In this document: positions 16,381 to 25,247 of the stretch, piece by piece
Numbering within the stretch: the first letter of the stretch is position 1
Layout: each line of letters begins with the position of its first letter
Assembly: GCA_017519185.1 (NCBI GenBank)
Contig: JAFWSX010000005.1
Location: 40,399 to 104,398 of the forward strand
Direction: 5' to 3'
Source: Bacteroidales bacterium
Lineage (GTDB): Bacteria > Bacteroidota > Bacteroidia > Bacteroidales > UBA932
DNA: 64,000 nucleotides
Notes under the pieces: model-generated
The model's database searches: none
Seen by the model: only the letters and a program-made list of their open reading frames with translations
What the model was told of the DNA's origin: nothing
Made by a program: the position numbers and the translations under genes

Positions 16381-18543
16381 ATGAGGAAGATAAGAAAGTA
16401 TTTGCTCATCGGGGCGGCGCTATGCCTGCTCCAACCGCTGGCAGCGCAGTCGTTTCTGCAGGATTCGATTCCGGAGACCGTAATCACGGCCACCGGTACC
16501 ATACATCTGCTTAAAGACGCCCCTGTGCAGACCGAGGTCATCACGCGCCAGATGCTGCAGAACTACTCAGGGCGCTCCCTCGAAGACATCCTGGGCGGTC
16601 TGACTCCTTCTTTCGCTTTCAACGAGGACGATATGGGCTCGCATATGCAGCTGAACGGCCTCGGCAACAACTACATCCTCATACTCATCGACGGCAAGCG
16701 CATTCACGGCGACGTGGGAGGTGAGAATGACCTTTCGCTCATCGACCCTCAGAACATCGAGAAGATCGAGATAGTCAAGGGAGCGTCATCTGCCCTCTAC
16801 GGCAGCGACGCCATAGCAGGTGTAATCAACATCATCACCCGCAAACACCGCGAAGAAGGCATCCTGCTCGAGAACAGCAGCCGATACGGATCCTACAACG
16901 ACATCCGCCAGCACAATGCCATCGGCCTGAAATTCGGCAAGTTCAGTTCGCTGACAAACTTCCAGCTGCAGCATTCCGACGGTTGGCAGAACACTTCTGT
17001 GGAACGCACCATAGGAACCGAGCCTACCATAACCGACTCGCAGAACAAGACCGTCAATATGCACACGAACGCACAGGTCGGCGAGCAGTTGACCTATACG
17101 GTCAACGACAATCTGGAGTTCTATGCGGGAGGAACCCTATACGCAAAACGGATATTCCGTCCAAACGGAAAGTATGCGCAATATGACGTGCACACCTACG
17201 ACCTGCAGTATCACAACGCATCGGCGTCTGCGGGCGGCACCTGGAAACCCAATGCCACAGACGTAGTGACCTTCGACCTCGACTGGAACCGCCACGCCTA
17301 TATGTATTATTTCACCGCCAACACGCTGGTGGAAGACTACGAAAAGAGTGCTGGTACAATTTACTACCCGTACTACCCCTATCTGCCCGGCCAGATTGAA
17401 ATGCAGAGCGACCAGCGGCGCACTATGGCCAGTCTGAAGGGAGTGTTCTCCCTGCCCGGGGGCAACCTTCTCAACACCGGAGCCGAATACCGCTATGACT
17501 GGCTGTACGCTCCCAACCGCGTGGTTGGCGGAACTGTAGACGACTGGACTGCAGCCGTCTATGCCCAGGACGAGTTCAAATACAACTTCGGACAGAACAA
17601 CCTGCTGCACCTTGCGGGAGGCCTGCGCCTGACCTGGAACGGCAGCTTCGGAATGAAGCTGACCCCCAAGCTTTCGGCTATGCTGGGCCTCGGGCTTCCC
17701 TGGCGCATCCGTGCCACCTGGAGCCAGGGATTCAAGACTCCCACTCCCAAGGAACTCCACTACCGCTATGTGCGCCAGATGACCGGCACCTACCTCTACC
17801 TCGGCAACAAGGAACTGAGGCCTCAGACCAGCAACTATTTCTCTCTCGGCGGAGAATACACCCACGCAGGTCTGAGCATCAACGTGACCGGATACTACAA
17901 CAGCGTAAGGGATATGATCACGCTCGTGACCATTCCCAACTATCAGGCTCCAGCCGAGTATATAATCCAGTACGACCCCGTCAAGACCCGCCAGTACCAG
18001 AATGTCGACGACGCCCGTACCCTGGGCGTTGACCTGAGCGTGCGCTACGGCTTCCGCGACTGGGCATTCGGACTGGGCTACAGCTGGCTCGACACCGACG
18101 CCAACCAGTACGATTCCGAACACGAAACTATGCGCAAGGTCATCATTGACGGCACGGCTCACCACAAGGGAAACTGCTTCGTCACCTGGAACCACCGTTT
18201 CGGCCCGGCCTACAAACTAAGTGCAGGTGTCTACGGCCGTATGTCGTCAACCCGTCTCTATCAGGACGACGGCAACGGCAAGGGCTACCAGATATGGCGC
18301 ATCTCCACAAGCCACGACCTCGGCCACTTCGAGCGCACGAACTGGCGTGTCGAAGCCGGCGTCGACAACATATTCAACTATGTTGACCGCACCCCTCACG
18401 GCCTGCACCTTGGAACCACGACTCCGGGAACGACCGTATACATCGGCATAACCGTCCGTTTCAACAGCGGGCGCAAGATAAGCGACACATTCAATACAAC
18501 CATAAACAACAATTATAATTCAAGTTCAAACGATGAAAACTAG
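16381..18543 (+). CDS. btuB: TonB-dependent outer-membrane receptor, corrinoid-associated (BtuB-like)
   Basis: The 720-residue receptor has a signal peptide (cut near AAQS), an N-terminal plug (DILGGLTPSFAFNEDD, GLGNNYILILIDGKRI, IEIVKGASSALYGSDAIAGVINIITR) and a beta barrel ending in a typical C-terminal strand region followed by an Asn-rich tail. No carboxypeptidase-like N-terminal domain is present. The start at 16381 was chosen over 16348 because it begins the signal peptide and lies beyond the riboswitch. The riboswitch assigns it to corrinoid uptake. Its stop overlaps the cbiK start by 11 bp, so the two are translated together. Confidence 0.88.
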   Translation: MRKIRKYLLIGAALCLLQPLAAQSFLQDSIPETVITATGTIHLLKDAPVQTEVITRQMLQNYSGRSLEDILGGLTPSFAFNEDDMGSHMQLNGLGNNYILILIDGKRIHGDVGGENDLSLIDPQNIEKIEIVKGASSALYGSDAIAGVINIITRKHREEGILLENSSRYGSYNDIRQHNAIGLKFGKFSSLTNFQLQHSDGWQNTSVERTIGTEPTITDSQNKTVNMHTNAQVGEQLTYTVNDNLEFYAGGTLYAKRIFRPNGKYAQYDVHTYDLQYHNASASAGGTWKPNATDVVTFDLDWNRHAYMYYFTANTLVEDYEKSAGTIYYPYYPYLPGQIEMQSDQRRTMASLKGVFSLPGGNLLNTGAEYRYDWLYAPNRVVGGTVDDWTAAVYAQDEFKYNFGQNNLLHLAGGLRLTWNGSFGMKLTPKLSAMLGLGLPWRIRATWSQGFKTPTPKELHYRYVRQMTGTYLYLGNKELRPQTSNYFSLGGEYTHAGLSINVTGYYNSVRDMITLVTIPNYQAPAEYIIQYDPVKTRQYQNVDDARTLGVDLSVRYGFRDWAFGLGYSWLDTDANQYDSEHETMRKVIIDGTAHHKGNCFVTWNHRFGPAYKLSAGVYGRMSSTRLYQDDGNGKGYQIWRISTSHDLGHFERTNWRVEAGVDNIFNYVDRTPHGLHLGTTTPGTTVYIGITVRFNSGRKISDTFNTTINNNYNSSSNDEN

Positions 18544-19669
18544 ACTTTTGACACTTGCCGTCCTGGCCAGTCTCGTTTTGGGTCTCGTAGCCTGCGAACC
18601 TGTCGAGAACAACCAGTACAACTACACGACCTATCAGAAGGCCGTTAACGAGACCGTGAAGGCTCAGAAGAAGAACAACAAAGTCATCCTGCTGGTGGCT
18701 TTCGGTTCAACCTGGCAGCAGGCATTCAATGCCTTTGACGCTACTGTCGACGCTTACAAGAGCGCATTCCCCGGTTACGACGTATTCCTTTCTTTCTCTT
18801 CTGCCATCTGCATCAACCGCGCGGCAGCAGGCGAAAACGCAGCTGACGGCGCAGAAGTGCGCAACTACTACGCTCCCCCGTTCTGGCTCACAGCTTTCGC
18901 ACAGAAAGGTGTTATGTACAGCGAAATCGTAGTTCAGTCTCTGCAGGTTATCCCCGGTGAGGAGTATACCCGCGTGATCAACTACATCAAGGACTTCGCC
19001 AACAACTCGAACGGTGACATTGACGACGACTACCTGGCCGGTGTGATCCTCAAGCTCGGCGTTCCGCTGCTTCAGGACGCAGAGGAAGATGTTCCTGCCG
19101 TTGCAAAGGCTCTTGACAACCTCTACAAGACCCAGGCTGCAAACGACATCGTTGCCTTTATGGGCCACGGCAACCCTGACTCTTACGACACCTACAAGGC
19201 CAACATCCGCTACACCCAGCTCGAGGAAGCTCTCCAGGAACTCAACCCTCACTACTTCGTAGGTACCGTAGATATGATGGAAAACTTCAAGCCGCACGTA
19301 TATGACCGTATGGCCGAGGCCGGTCTCAACAAGTCAAACCGCAAGGTTTACCTCCATCCCCTTATGTCAATCGACGGCGACCACGGTCACAACGATATGG
19401 CGGGTGACGACCTTCCCGAGAAATTCGAAGGCAAGAGCTACACTTTCGCTGACCTGATGGCAGAAGCCAATGACGAAGGCGAAGTCGAGGACTGCAGCTG
19501 GAAAGTATTCTTTGGTGCAAACGGTTCAGGTTTCACCTGCAACAACAGCACAATGATCGAGAAAGGTCTGCTCGAACTTCCGACAGTACGCCAAATCTGG
19601 ATGAACCACACTAAGGACGCTATCAACGGCGAGCCTCTCGACTACTATCACTCAAAGAATCCGGAATAG
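18533..19669 (+). CDS. cbiK: CbiK-family cobaltochelatase with lipoprotein signal
   Basis: The 378 residues begin with a signal peptide and lipobox (LGLVAC, Cys21). The rest is a CbiK-type class II chelatase: LLVAFGSTWQQAFNAFD (53-69), MGHGNPDSYD with His212, and LHPLMSIDGDHGHNDMAGDD with His275, His284 and His286. Both catalytic histidine regions of Salmonella and Desulfovibrio CbiK are present. The family inserts Co2+ (or Fe2+) into sirohydrochlorin. A lipid anchor places it outside the cytoplasm, where the ring precursor is not made. Periplasmic CbiK is known in Desulfovibrio, and P. gingivalis IhtB is a haem-binding lipoprotein relative, so tetrapyrrole binding or metal handling during import is as likely as biosynthesis. 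Confidence 0.88.
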   Translation: MKTRLLTLAVLASLVLGLVACEPVENNQYNYTTYQKAVNETVKAQKKNNKVILLVAFGSTWQQAFNAFDATVDAYKSAFPGYDVFLSFSSAICINRAAAGENAADGAEVRNYYAPPFWLTAFAQKGVMYSEIVVQSLQVIPGEEYTRVINYIKDFANNSNGDIDDDYLAGVILKLGVPLLQDAEEDVPAVAKALDNLYKTQAANDIVAFMGHGNPDSYDTYKANIRYTQLEEALQELNPHYFVGTVDMMENFKPHVYDRMAEAGLNKSNRKVYLHPLMSIDGDHGHNDMAGDDLPEKFEGKSYTFADLMAEANDEGEVEDCSWKVFFGANGSGFTCNNSTMIEKGLLELPTVRQIWMNHTKDAINGEPLDYYHSKNPE

Positions 19670-19673
19670 GAAA

Positions 19674-20414
19674 CTATCCGAAATAGAATCTACCGGTGGC
19701 GGGGTCTACGATCAGGTTCTCAGGAGAACCGGTCTGGACTCCGCCTCCTTTTGTCATAAGCCATACACGGTCAGCCACGCGGAGGGCAAGTTCCAAGTCG
19801 TGTGTAGAAAGGAAGATGGTCTTGGATTCCTCACTGGAGAGTCTGTGAAGCAGGTTCAGGATTTCGACCTTGCTGGGATAGTCGAGAAAAGCGGTCGGCT
19901 CGTCAAGGAAGATTATCGGTGTTTCCTGGGCAAGAGCCTTTGCAATCATCACCTTCTGACGCTCTCCGTCGCTAAGGGTCTGGACCATACGGTCCTTGAG
20001 TTCGCCAATGCCTACGAGGTCGATTGCCTGAGCCACTTTCTCCTTATCTTCGGTTCTGAGCCTGCCCCAGAACCCGGTGTACGGGCTACGGCCCATTCCC
20101 ACCAGTTCCTCGACAGTCATATTCTGCAGGTTGTTTTTCTCGGTAAGGACCACGCCGATTACTTTGGCCAGATCCGTCTCACGGTACGACTTGAGGGGTT
20201 TGCCGAGGATGTCGATCTCACCCGAGACTGGAGGCAGAAAGCCCGAGAGTGTGCGCAGCAGAGTGGATTTACCTGCACCGTTCTCTCCGATGAGGCAGGT
20301 CAGTTCCCCGCTGCAGATGCTGTCGGAGATGCCTTCGGCAACTACCTTTACAGAATGTTTCCCGTGATAGCCGATGGCCAGCGATTCCAGACGGATGGTT
20401 TCTTCTCGTTTCAT
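19674..20414 (-). CDS. btuD: ABC transporter ATP-binding protein, corrinoid import (BtuD-like)
   Basis: The 246-residue ATPase has Walker A GENGAGKST (43-51), signature LSDGERQ (147-153), Walker B IIFLDEP (167-173) and a switch His in STHD. It is of the FecE/BtuD/HmuV type that drives iron-siderophore, haem or B12 import. The cobalamin-riboswitch operon context favours B12. Its start overlaps the permease stop by 4 bp. The 3' end converges with cbiK, the stops separated by only 4 bp. Confidence 0.85.
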   Translation of the reverse strand: MKREETIRLESLAIGYHGKHSVKVVAEGISDSICSGELTCLIGENGAGKSTLLRTLSGFLPPVSGEIDILGKPLKSYRETDLAKVIGVVLTEKNNLQNMTVEELVGMGRSPYTGFWGRLRTEDKEKVAQAIDLVGIGELKDRMVQTLSDGERQKVMIAKALAQETPIIFLDEPTAFLDYPSKVEILNLLHRLSSEESKTIFLSTHDLELALRVADRVWLMTKGGGVQTGSPENLIVDPATGRFYFG

Positions 20415-21448
20415 TCTCCAGTGTCTTCTTTACGGTGTTTGAAAAGGACGACAGCCACGACCGGTGCACCGATCAGGGCAGTCACGGAATTGACGGGCAG
20501 GGCCCCTTCGAAACCCGGCAGGCGGGCTATGAGGTTGCACAGCAAGGCCAGCGAAGATCCTGCCAGCAGCGAGGCGGGCATCAGCACGCGATGGTCCGAA
20601 GTGCGGAAGATGCCCCGGCACAGATGCGGTACGGCCAGACCGAGGAATGAGATCGGGCCGCAGTATGCAGTTACGATTGCCACCAGGACACCTGCGCAAA
20701 CAATCACCCAGATGCGGGACCTCTTCACGTTCAGTCCAAGGTTACGGGCATAGCCGTCGCCAAGCAGAAGCAAGTTCAGGGTTTTCACCAGAAGCATCGA
20801 AAGCGGCAGCAGCACGGCCATAATGATGGCAAATGTAGCCACCTGACCGCCGGACACGCGGGCGAAACTGCCCAATCCCCAGACCACATAGGCGCGGACA
20901 TCCTCTTCGGCGCTGAAGAACTTCAGCACTCCGATGATAGCTGTTGCCACATAACCGATCATCACGCCGATGATAAGCAATGTGACGTTGCCCTTCACCT
21001 TCTGGGCCACCCAGACAATCAGAAGCATCACCGCCAGGGCGCCGACAATTGCCGAAAGCGTCATTGCGATCTCGCCCATATAGCCGAGTCTGCTCAAAGC
21101 CACTCCGCCCAGCCTGCCTGAAAGCAACACCACGAAGGCCACTCCAAGACTGGCTCCGGAACTTACTCCGAGAACGGAAGGTCCAGCCAGGGGATTGCGG
21201 AAGACGGTCTGCATCTGAAGACCTGCCACTGCCAGACCGGCACCGGCCACAAGCGCAGTGACTGCCTGCGGCAGACGCGACTTGAGCACTATGTTCTGCC
21301 AGATTTCATTGCCGGCGTCGGCTCCCCAGATAATCTTCCATACTGCACCGGCAGGAACCGTCACGGAACCCAGCAACAGATTCAGGAAGAAAAACAGGAG
21401 GATCGACACTCCCAGAAGAATCATTCCGACGGCTATGGGACGTTTCAT
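20411..21448 (-). CDS. btuC: ABC transporter permease, FecCD/BtuC family
   Basis: The 345-residue inner-membrane permease has about ten hydrophobic segments and the FecCD-family motifs RLPQAVTALVAGAGLAVAG, FRNPLAGPSVLGVSSGAS and GPISFLGLAVPHLCR near the ATPase coupling helix. It forms the translocation path for a corrinoid delivered by the adjacent binding protein. It overlaps both the substrate-binding protein gene and the ATPase gene by 4 bp. Family alone does not distinguish haem, siderophore and B12; the operon does. Confidence 0.87.
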   Translation of the reverse strand: MKRPIAVGMILLGVSILLFFFLNLLLGSVTVPAGAVWKIIWGADAGNEIWQNIVLKSRLPQAVTALVAGAGLAVAGLQMQTVFRNPLAGPSVLGVSSGASLGVAFVVLLSGRLGGVALSRLGYMGEIAMTLSAIVGALAVMLLIVWVAQKVKGNVTLLIIGVMIGYVATAIIGVLKFFSAEEDVRAYVVWGLGSFARVSGGQVATFAIIMAVLLPLSMLLVKTLNLLLLGDGYARNLGLNVKRSRIWVIVCAGVLVAIVTAYCGPISFLGLAVPHLCRGIFRTSDHRVLMPASLLAGSSLALLCNLIARLPGFEGALPVNSVTALIGAPVVAVVLFKHRKEDTGE

Positions 21449-22587
21449 TTCAGCAATTCATAGAAGACCGGCTGATAATCGTCCGGCAGCAGTTCGGGAT
21501 GAAAGATGTGTATGAGGTCGGACAGCACCACGTCGGGCTGCACCGGCATATTTTCATAAAACGGTTTGCGGCTCATATTGCAGTAAATCACGCCTTTGCC
21601 CTTGAAAGCCTCAAGATCGGCGTAGCGTGCGTCCTCTGCCTTGAGTGCGTCATATGAGAAGTCGCCGTTGAAACTGTTGACAATGCGCCAGTACTTCGCA
21701 TTGGCAGTCTGGCTGTATACGGTCTCGAAATCGAGGTTCAGGCCCCCGGAACTCTTGTCTTCCGGCAGGAAGTATTCACCGCCCGCATCGCGGAATATCT
21801 GGGCGAGGAAGCTGCGGCCGCCTCCCACATACCAGTTGCCGCCGTGCAGTTCGCCGCTGAGGACAATCGGCCTGCCTTCTGTCTTGGCCGCCTTTTCCTT
21901 AAGATCGTTGTATCGCTTCTCGATGCCTGCGAATATTTCATTGGCTTTCTCCTCCTGTCCGGTAAGCAACCCTACGAACTTGATCCATTCCGCCTGACCG
22001 AGAGGCGTGGTTTCCTGATAGCCGAGATGCGGTATCAGAGGGATGTCCATACCCCTGAGGGCTTCGTATCCTCCGCGCTTGAAGGGCGAGATGAGGATAA
22101 GGTCGGGATTGAGACCGATGATGACCTCGTTGTCGAAGTTGCCTTCTATGCCTATCCTTTTCGTACGGCCGTCGTCAAGACGGGCCCTCATTTCGGGATT
22201 GAAGAGATGCCTTGTGCTTGTGATGCCTGCAACCCTGCCGGTCTCACCAAGGCAGATGAAGTTCGACAACTGCAGCGAGGTCATACAGACTATGCGCTGC
22301 ACCGGTACGTTCACTACAGAGTAACCCTCCGGCACGTTGGCAGGCTTCTCCCCTGCCGGAACCAGCATATAGTGGAAACTCTGGCTCTCTTCGCGCAGAG
22401 GATCCTGGATGTCCACCAGGCAGCCGTCGTCGGTATATTTCACGCTGAACCCTTCGGCATAGACGGGCTTGATGACGCCCTCCCTGCCCTCGACAGGTGC
22501 AGAAGTCTTGCGCTGCGAGACATTCTTGCAACTGAAAGCCGTCAGCAGGACGGCCAGCAAAGCGAGTATGGATACAAGCTTTCTCAT
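21445..22587 (-). CDS. btuF: ABC transporter substrate-binding lipoprotein (BtuF-like)
   Basis: The 380 residues start with a signal peptide and lipobox (LLTAFSC; ATG at 22585-22587) and form a class III periplasmic binding protein: VQRIVCMTSLQLSNFICLGE, IGLNPDLILISPFKRGGYEAL and GVIYCNMSRKPFYENMPVQPDVVLSDLIHIF at the C-terminal lobe. It would deliver corrinoid to the BtuC-like permease. An extra N-terminal segment of about 80 residues before the first lobe is longer than in E. coli BtuF. An upstream in-frame start (22647) would overlap cbiA and lacks a signal peptide. The gene starts 1 bp after cbiA ends. Confidence 0.86.
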   Translation of the reverse strand: MRKLVSILALLAVLLTAFSCKNVSQRKTSAPVEGREGVIKPVYAEGFSVKYTDDGCLVDIQDPLREESQSFHYMLVPAGEKPANVPEGYSVVNVPVQRIVCMTSLQLSNFICLGETGRVAGITSTRHLFNPEMRARLDDGRTKRIGIEGNFDNEVIIGLNPDLILISPFKRGGYEALRGMDIPLIPHLGYQETTPLGQAEWIKFVGLLTGQEEKANEIFAGIEKRYNDLKEKAAKTEGRPIVLSGELHGGNWYVGGGRSFLAQIFRDAGGEYFLPEDKSSGGLNLDFETVYSQTANAKYWRIVNSFNGDFSYDALKAEDARYADLEAFKGKGVIYCNMSRKPFYENMPVQPDVVLSDLIHIFHPELLPDDYQPVFYELLK

Positions 22588-22588
22588 A

Positions 22589-23893
22589 TTATTTCCAAAG
22601 ATACAAAATATCGGATTCACCCCAGTATAAGTGGGTGTATCCTGCAATCACGTTCTTGTAGCGGTAGAGAGGCGTCTCAACTTCCTCGCCGGCCGCATTG
22701 TACTGTTTCGCTACTGAAGGCAGAGCAGAAGGATCTGTAAGCTGCGAGTAGTGGAACTCGTGGCCGCGCCAAACCCTGCCGGCAGCATCGACGATGCGTC
22801 TGTAGCCCATATGAAGCCTTGCACCTTCCATCGTAGCAGAAAACGGCAGCACTCCGCACATCGGAGCAGGACCGCTTTCCAGGCCTTCGATAGCCTGCGA
22901 AAGCCATATCATTCCACCGCATTCCGCAAGTATGCGTCCTCCGGCTTCAGCATATTCGCGCACCTGACGCTTAAGGTCTTCCTGGCGTGCGAGCTCCTTT
23001 GCATACAGTTCGGGATAGCCTCCCGGGAAATATACCAGGTCCGCTTCGGGAAGAGGGTCACCGGCCAGAGGACTGAAGAAATGCAGCTGTCCGGCCTGGG
23101 AGAGGCGGGACAGATTCTCGCGATATATGAAATTGAAGGCTGCGTCGCGGGCCACTGCTATGCGCAGCGGGCTGTCGCCCTGCATCGGTGCTGCCTTTGC
23201 CGTTGCAGGTGAAGGAGCATCTGTCCTTGTGCGGAGCAGCAGGTCCGACAAGTCGACATAGCGTTCCACAATCTCCGCCGCCCTTTCGGTACGCTGCTTC
23301 ATCTCGCTCTCATCGGCAAGCTGAAGGCCTAGGTGGCGCGAAGGAATATCCAGTTCGGGCAGCCTGGGCAGGGCACCGAGGCACGGAAGTCCTGCATCCT
23401 CGGCAGCCTGCAGGAGCAGACGCTCGTGACGTGCCGATCCCACCTGGTTGAACACAACTCCGGCGAACTGCAGCCCCGGGCGGAAATGTTTCATCCCCCA
23501 GAGCTGTGCCGCCAAAGTATAGGATGTCGAGCGGGCGCCTGCCACCAGCACGACCGGAGTTTCGGTCAGTTGGGCTATGGCTACGCTGCTGCCCGACGAA
23601 CGGTCATATCCGTCGTAAAGTCCCATCACCCCTTCGGTCACACACACGTCGGCATCTGCGCCGTAGCGGGCGTAAAGGTCTCTCACGTGACTCTCAGACG
23701 AAAGCCAGGTGTCGAGGTTGACTGATGCCCGGCCGGTAGCAGCTTCGTGGAAACGGGTGTCGATGTAGTCAGGTCCGCACTTGAAAGGCTGGACCTGAAG
23801 GCCGCGGTTGCTGAGTGCGCGCAGTATGCCCATCGTCAGCATAGTCTTGCCGCTGCCCGATGATAGTGCGCCTATGAGGAAACGGGATTTCAT
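22589..23893 (-). CDS. cbiA: Cobyrinate a,c-diamide synthase (CbiA/CobB)
   Basis: The 434-residue enzyme has an N-terminal synthetase domain with P-loop GALSSGSGKT (8-17), KCGPDYID (38-45) and EGVMGLYDGYD, and a C-terminal class I glutamine amidotransferase domain with the nucleophile Cys in ILAECGGMIWL and a HEFHYS catalytic segment. It amidates the a and c carboxylates of cobyrinate (or hydrogenobyrinate) using ATP and glutamine. It sits inside the riboswitch-led transporter operon rather than with the other corrin genes, between DUF4374 copy 2 and btuF (6-bp and 1-bp gaps). Confidence 0.94.
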   Translation of the reverse strand: MKSRFLIGALSSGSGKTMLTMGILRALSNRGLQVQPFKCGPDYIDTRFHEAATGRASVNLDTWLSSESHVRDLYARYGADADVCVTEGVMGLYDGYDRSSGSSVAIAQLTETPVVLVAGARSTSYTLAAQLWGMKHFRPGLQFAGVVFNQVGSARHERLLLQAAEDAGLPCLGALPRLPELDIPSRHLGLQLADESEMKQRTERAAEIVERYVDLSDLLLRTRTDAPSPATAKAAPMQGDSPLRIAVARDAAFNFIYRENLSRLSQAGQLHFFSPLAGDPLPEADLVYFPGGYPELYAKELARQEDLKRQVREYAEAGGRILAECGGMIWLSQAIEGLESGPAPMCGVLPFSATMEGARLHMGYRRIVDAAGRVWRGHEFHYSQLTDPSALPSVAKQYNAAGEEVETPLYRYKNVIAGYTHLYWGESDILYLWK

Positions 23894-23899
23894 TGCAGT

Positions 23900-25216
23900 T
23901 TATTCAACATCCATAGCACGGATGATATCGAAGCAGAAGCCCTTGGACAGTTCAACGCCTTTTTCTACCGTGCCGGTCTTGCAATCGTAGATATAGATGG
24001 TCGGGTTGGTTTCTTCCGCCTCAGCCTCTACTTCACCGCCGACACCGATATATGCCTTGCCATTGACCACAACGCTGCGCTGAGAGAAGCGGCCTCCGCA
24101 GTACTGCAGATTCTGTCCGTTGTATTTCACACGCTCGCGGACACCAGTTGAAAGGTCGATGACAGAATAGAAATGGCTCTTGCTGTCTATCTTTGTGCCG
24201 AGCGCTTCGTCACGTGAATAGCTGAGAGCCTTGCCGTTGCCAAGGTACTGGATGGTCAGAAGCTTGCCTTCGGGATTCGGGAAACCGTTCCAGCTGGCGT
24301 CAAAGGTCTTCGAACCTGCAGGGATACGGCGAAGCACGCCCATCTCCTTACCGTCGATGGTCTTGAGACCTGCAACATACATATTGTCGTCGTCATCATA
24401 CATAATCATACTCTGCATCAGCTCGCCATAGGCACTTCCGGCTGTTTCTTCCATCACGTCGAAGGGAACTGCAGTGTCAGATTCGACCTTCATAGTCTCA
24501 GGGTTGATGATTGCGATATGGGTGACGCTGGTGGCGGCTTCGCTCATTCCTGCCTCAGGCTTTACAATGTAGAAGTAATAGAGTTTTGCGTCGCTCTCCC
24601 GATATGTCAGAAGACCGGTTGTAGAGAATCCTGAATATCCTTCCGGAAGGCTGATGTCGAAGGTTCCTTCCGACTGGATTGCGAGATTTGACTCAGAAAG
24701 CTTTGACCAGACGATTTTGGTGGCTTTGTCAACCGTACCTATGACAACAAGGGTATTGCCGTCGTTGATCCACGCGTGGGTATACTTGCGGGCTGCATAG
24801 ACATTGTCCTTGAACGGAACTTCGGCATCCTCTACAATCTTTTCCTCTCCAGCCGCATTGCGCTCGATATGGAATTTTACGAATCCTGCGGTAGCACGCT
24901 GGGGCACCTGATAGTAATACTTGCCGCGGGTGATGCTTTCAAGCGTATAATCTTCAGTTATGTCGATGCCTTTTCCGGTGAATTCAACGAGAGGCTGGTC
25001 TGCAGTCAGTGCAGGAACGCTGCGCACATATGTACCGTTCTTGTTTTTTGACATACCGCCGTGTTTGACTGCACATACAAACAGGTCGAAGTTGTAGTCC
25101 TTTGCCACGGGCTCCGGTTCCGGTTCGGGTTGAGGAACAGGATCGCAACCTGCAGACATAAGCACAGCTGCCATTACGGCACTGAGCATTAGAATCATTC
25201 TTTTTATTTCTTTCAT
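23900..25216 (-). CDS. DUF4374 lipoprotein, copy 2 (inside riboswitch unit 2)
   Basis: The 438-residue lipoprotein has a lipobox (LMSAGC) followed by a PEPEPEP linker and the same DUF4374 domain as the gene at 14775-16070, with shared blocks such as VCAVKHGGM, NKNGTYVRS, ESITRGKYYYQVP and LSKGFCFDIIRAM. It lies directly downstream of the TonB receptor (31-bp gap) and upstream of cbiA in one operon, so it should rise and fall with the receptor under riboswitch control. I infer a surface or periplasmic corrinoid-binding partner. A different ligand such as a siderophore is possible because DUF4374 proteins also accompany other TonB receptors. Acidic residues soon after the lipid Cys could favour surface export. 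Confidence 0.8.
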   Translation of the reverse strand: MKEIKRMILMLSAVMAAVLMSAGCDPVPQPEPEPEPVAKDYNFDLFVCAVKHGGMSKNKNGTYVRSVPALTADQPLVEFTGKGIDITEDYTLESITRGKYYYQVPQRATAGFVKFHIERNAAGEEKIVEDAEVPFKDNVYAARKYTHAWINDGNTLVVIGTVDKATKIVWSKLSESNLAIQSEGTFDISLPEGYSGFSTTGLLTYRESDAKLYYFYIVKPEAGMSEAATSVTHIAIINPETMKVESDTAVPFDVMEETAGSAYGELMQSMIMYDDDDNMYVAGLKTIDGKEMGVLRRIPAGSKTFDASWNGFPNPEGKLLTIQYLGNGKALSYSRDEALGTKIDSKSHFYSVIDLSTGVRERVKYNGQNLQYCGGRFSQRSVVVNGKAYIGVGGEVEAEAEETNPTIYIYDCKTGTVEKGVELSKGFCFDIIRAMDVE

Positions 25217-25247
25217 TTCTGATTGTTATTGATTGTTAGAAGTGGAA

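Noticed and set aside
17137..18195. 352-codon minus-strand frame within the TonB receptor gene
   Set aside because: It is entirely antisense to the receptor, which has plug and barrel motifs, and shows no recognisable domain.
18533..19669. CbiK as a normal cytosolic chelatase
   Set aside because: The signal peptide and lipobox at residues 1-21 are clear, so cytosolic placement was not adopted.
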